Shown here in pieces: positions 58,301-60,000 of a stretch of DNA of 60,000 nt. The DNA is from Membranipora membranacea (lineage: Eukaryota > Bryozoa > Gymnolaemata > Cheilostomatida > Membraniporidae), in NCBI GenBank assembly GCA_914767715.1, contig OU612073.1, positions 21,516,001 to 21,576,000 on the forward strand. Reading direction: 5' to 3'. Below the pieces are notes generated by a model. The model saw nothing but the letters and a program-made list of their open reading frames with translations. It had not been told where the DNA came from and searched no databases. The number at the start of each line of letters is the position of its first letter. Within the stretch, counting starts at the first letter, position 1. Position numbers and translations under genes: made by a program.

Positions 58301-59528
58301 CCGATATACATACAATAAAACATCAGTCAGCAAAACATATTTAGTTGATTGAACATCTGTCATGTTGGTGTTTTGAGCATATGTACATTTTAGGACCCCA
58401 AACACAAGGTTCGTGCCCCCCCCCCCCCACCCGTACGTTTGCAAACATGGATTTTTAATGTACTTTTAAGAAGATACTGTAATCGAATGTTTGTAATTAT
58501 GGTCCAATTTCACAGAAATCAGGTCTTCTGAATTATTGTTGAAATTTATTATATTGATGATGTATTGTTGTTAAATCTGCAGACTAAAAGCACTAATTTT
58601 CTGTAACCATCGTTATTCATACAGTACACATCAGGACTATTCAATTGCCTCTCCTCCCCATTGTATGCTAGTAATAAAAGCTACTTTATGTTCTAGATAG
58701 GTTGTCCAATTAATTACAGTGTGACTCTGACCAGGGAGAATTCTCCCTGCTCTGACCGACCATCTAATAACCTCAATAAATGATGTGAACTAAATCCAAG
58801 GATTTGTTTTGACAGCTTGAGCCCCAGTCTTCGCAAACAAGAAGCAAGTGAAAATCACAAATCATTGTAAACGACGGTACAACCATTGGCAGTAATAGCT
58901 TAGCTGTTTTAATCTGAGCTAGTATGGTCATTTGTTGGACAAAGTGGTTGGATTATGAGATATATTCAGATTGCAAAGTTTTCAAATCCATTCTATATGT
59001 TGTTCATGGCCCATCAGATGGTGGTAGATGGAAAACATATTACACAGCGCTGGTGACAAGTTATGATAATTAGCAAGATTTTAATTTCTGGTTGGTAAGA
59101 TGACAGAATTTTATATGACAATTTGTCATAACCGATACAGTCCGACCATATGAACAGTGCTACCGAAGCACCCTGACAGACGAGACATCACCCCTCCGCC
59201 AATCCATGCCTGTGCATGTTAGGATATCATCACAGAGTAAGGATATATATATATTCTTACTCTGTGATATCATGCCATGCCAACTATGCAACGTAAGACA
59301 AACAAGTAGCCATCATCCAAACTAGATTAAGCACAAACGGAACTAGCCGATTGTTTGTAACAAATTAAGCATGTAAATGCGTATCCCACAATGCAATTGT
59401 CCAAATTCTTGGTGATGACAATGTTCATGTATTTAACCTTATCTCTCCAGGGATTTCAGGTTAAAATTGCATTATGGGAACATTGCGCACATGCCCTAAT
59501 AAGCAGATATAACAGAAATATTACCCAT
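52350..59528 (-). CDS. PLSCR: Phospholipid scramblase C, two candidate last exons, 5' end uncertain
   Basis: Exons 57782-57630, 56438-56284, 54789-54659, 54113-53993 and 53049-52888 give the scramblase core in phases identical to A and B. The motifs are [58 protein letters not shown] and [11 protein letters not shown], then a helix ending VGALFLI. Two alternative last exons follow, 52637-52590 and 52394-52350. Upstream, ATGG at 59528-59525 before a gtaata donor could be the start (257 or 256 residues). The same place also fits a 24-nt internal exon (59548-59525, acceptor gcatccag) encoding GYGYQQTM, which would match the GYGQ repeats of gene A and put the true first exon beyond 60000. The role is the same as for A: a membrane lipid scramblase or adaptor with a palmitoylated Cys cluster. 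Confidence 0.9.
52446..52548. repeat. 20-nt-arm inverted repeat between scramblase C last exons
   Basis: gaggttcagatttaaaaggt pairs with accttttaaatttgaacctc (one mismatch) across a 63-nt spacer that itself contains another agatttaaatct palindrome. It fills most of the 195-nt gap between the two alternative last exons. Confidence 0.7.
52590..52637 (-). other. Proximal alternative last exon of scramblase C
   Basis: The acceptor attttttcag is followed by codons for [15 protein letters not shown] and TGA. The acceptor is the stronger of the two (long T run), and the tail is neutral and Asn-rich. Confidence 0.75.
52648..52729. repeat. Degenerate ~27-bp tandem array
   Basis: Three units of atggtcaatagacatagcga-like sequence at about 52648, 52677 and 52703 sit immediately upstream of the proximal last exon of scramblase C, mirroring the array in scramblase B. 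Confidence 0.7.
53289..53330. repeat. 20-bp direct duplication, C-rich
   Basis: caaccacggcccccacaccc occurs twice in tandem in scramblase C intron 5. A 10-G run lies about 170 nt away, at 53112-53121. Confidence 0.8.
54220..54299. repeat. 80-nt fold-back with 35-nt arms
   Basis: Arms at 54220-54254 and 54265-54299 pair with a single mismatch around a 10-nt loop. The arm begins gttgctggtagyggcattcc. This is the longest hairpin I found. It lies in scramblase C intron 4 and would form a strong RNA stem in the transcript. Confidence 0.9.
55669..55976. repeat. Two poly(C) tracts in scramblase C intron 2
   Basis: Runs of C14 (55669-55682) and C6-T-C13 (55957-55976) lie in the same intron. On the coding strand they are poly(G), which can form G-quadruplexes. 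Confidence 0.85.
58416..58428. repeat. Poly(C) tract, C13
   Basis: A 13-base C run lies in the first visible intron of scramblase C. A similar C12 run occurs at 48093-48104 in scramblase B intron 1. Confidence 0.85.
58732..58749. repeat. 18-nt perfect palindrome cagggagaattctccctg
   Basis: It is a perfect self-complementary 18-mer flanked on both sides by tctgacc. It shares the CAGGGAG core of the fold-back family at 37732. Confidence 0.65.
59229..59268. repeat. 13-nt-arm hairpin with TA-repeat loop
   Basis: atcacagagtaag and cttactctgtgat are exact complements around a 14-nt gatatatatatatt loop. It lies in the first visible intron of scramblase C. Confidence 0.8.
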
Positions 59529-60000
59529 AGTTTGTTGATATCCGTAGCCTGGATGCAAACAGTCAGATCGGTTATGTAACAAGATCAAGTATGTTCATAA
59601 CAAAGAGTAAATAAAAGAACAATGCTTGTTGGTGTCAATGATAGCTGCTGCTATTGCCACCCTAAATACTTCAATTATTTGAAGTTATCATTCTCTAACT
59701 AGTCTACTAGATAGGCCCATGACATGCAAAGCAATAACTTGGAATATACAGCTATAGCAAATGTTATAAGCAAAGAGCACATGGTTTGTGTACCTCCTGA
59801 CTCAGACAGAACAACCGGATACAGGGAATTAATATGTTTATAGTGTTATGTTTCTGTAAGGGTAGAGGCTACTATGAAGGTCATAATGCGATCATTGACA
59901 AAAATTCAGCCTATTCTTATCAACTGATATACTTCCAACCCAAATAGCGTCACATCCCATCTTCCTAACCGAACAGTAAGTAACCATAGCTCAGGGGTCA

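Overview
This window is nuclear DNA of an invertebrate animal. Genes are split by GT-AG introns, the DNA is AT-rich, and spacers hold microsatellites and a tRNA-derived SINE. Two innexins point to a protostome-type bilaterian, possibly a lophotrochozoan (inference; the species cannot be named). I rebuilt exons by hand from splice sites, reading phase and family motifs. Every exon chain below closes in frame, although some first exons are tentative.

Layout. 0.98-4.5 kb, plus strand: SNIP1, a seven-exon nuclear FHA-domain RNA-processing factor. 5.3-13.5 kb, minus strand: an espin-family ankyrin and proline-rich actin-bundling protein in 13 exons, convergent with SNIP1. 16.1-18.5 and 21.8-24.0 kb, minus strand: two tandem innexins with the same four-exon structure. 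24.0-30.4 kb: a gene-poor spacer. 30.4-34.5 kb, plus strand: a secreted M14 pro-carboxypeptidase in 11 exons with a TATA box. 35.7-60 kb, minus strand: three tandem phospholipid scramblases, A, B and C. C is probably cut by the window edge.

The genes do not form one pathway. The coherent modules are two local duplications: gap-junction/hemichannel innexins and membrane lipid scramblases. The most notable observation is that scramblases B and C each carry two candidate last exons. Each of these begins with the same six-residue DFMYFE block and then gives a different short acidic or Asn-rich tail. In both genes a degenerate tandem array lies just before the proximal copy, and in B a SINE lies between the two copies. 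Other points are tandemly duplicated splice donors in the espin and carboxypeptidase genes, and many short, nearly perfect fold-back palindromes in introns and spacers, some of which form sequence families.
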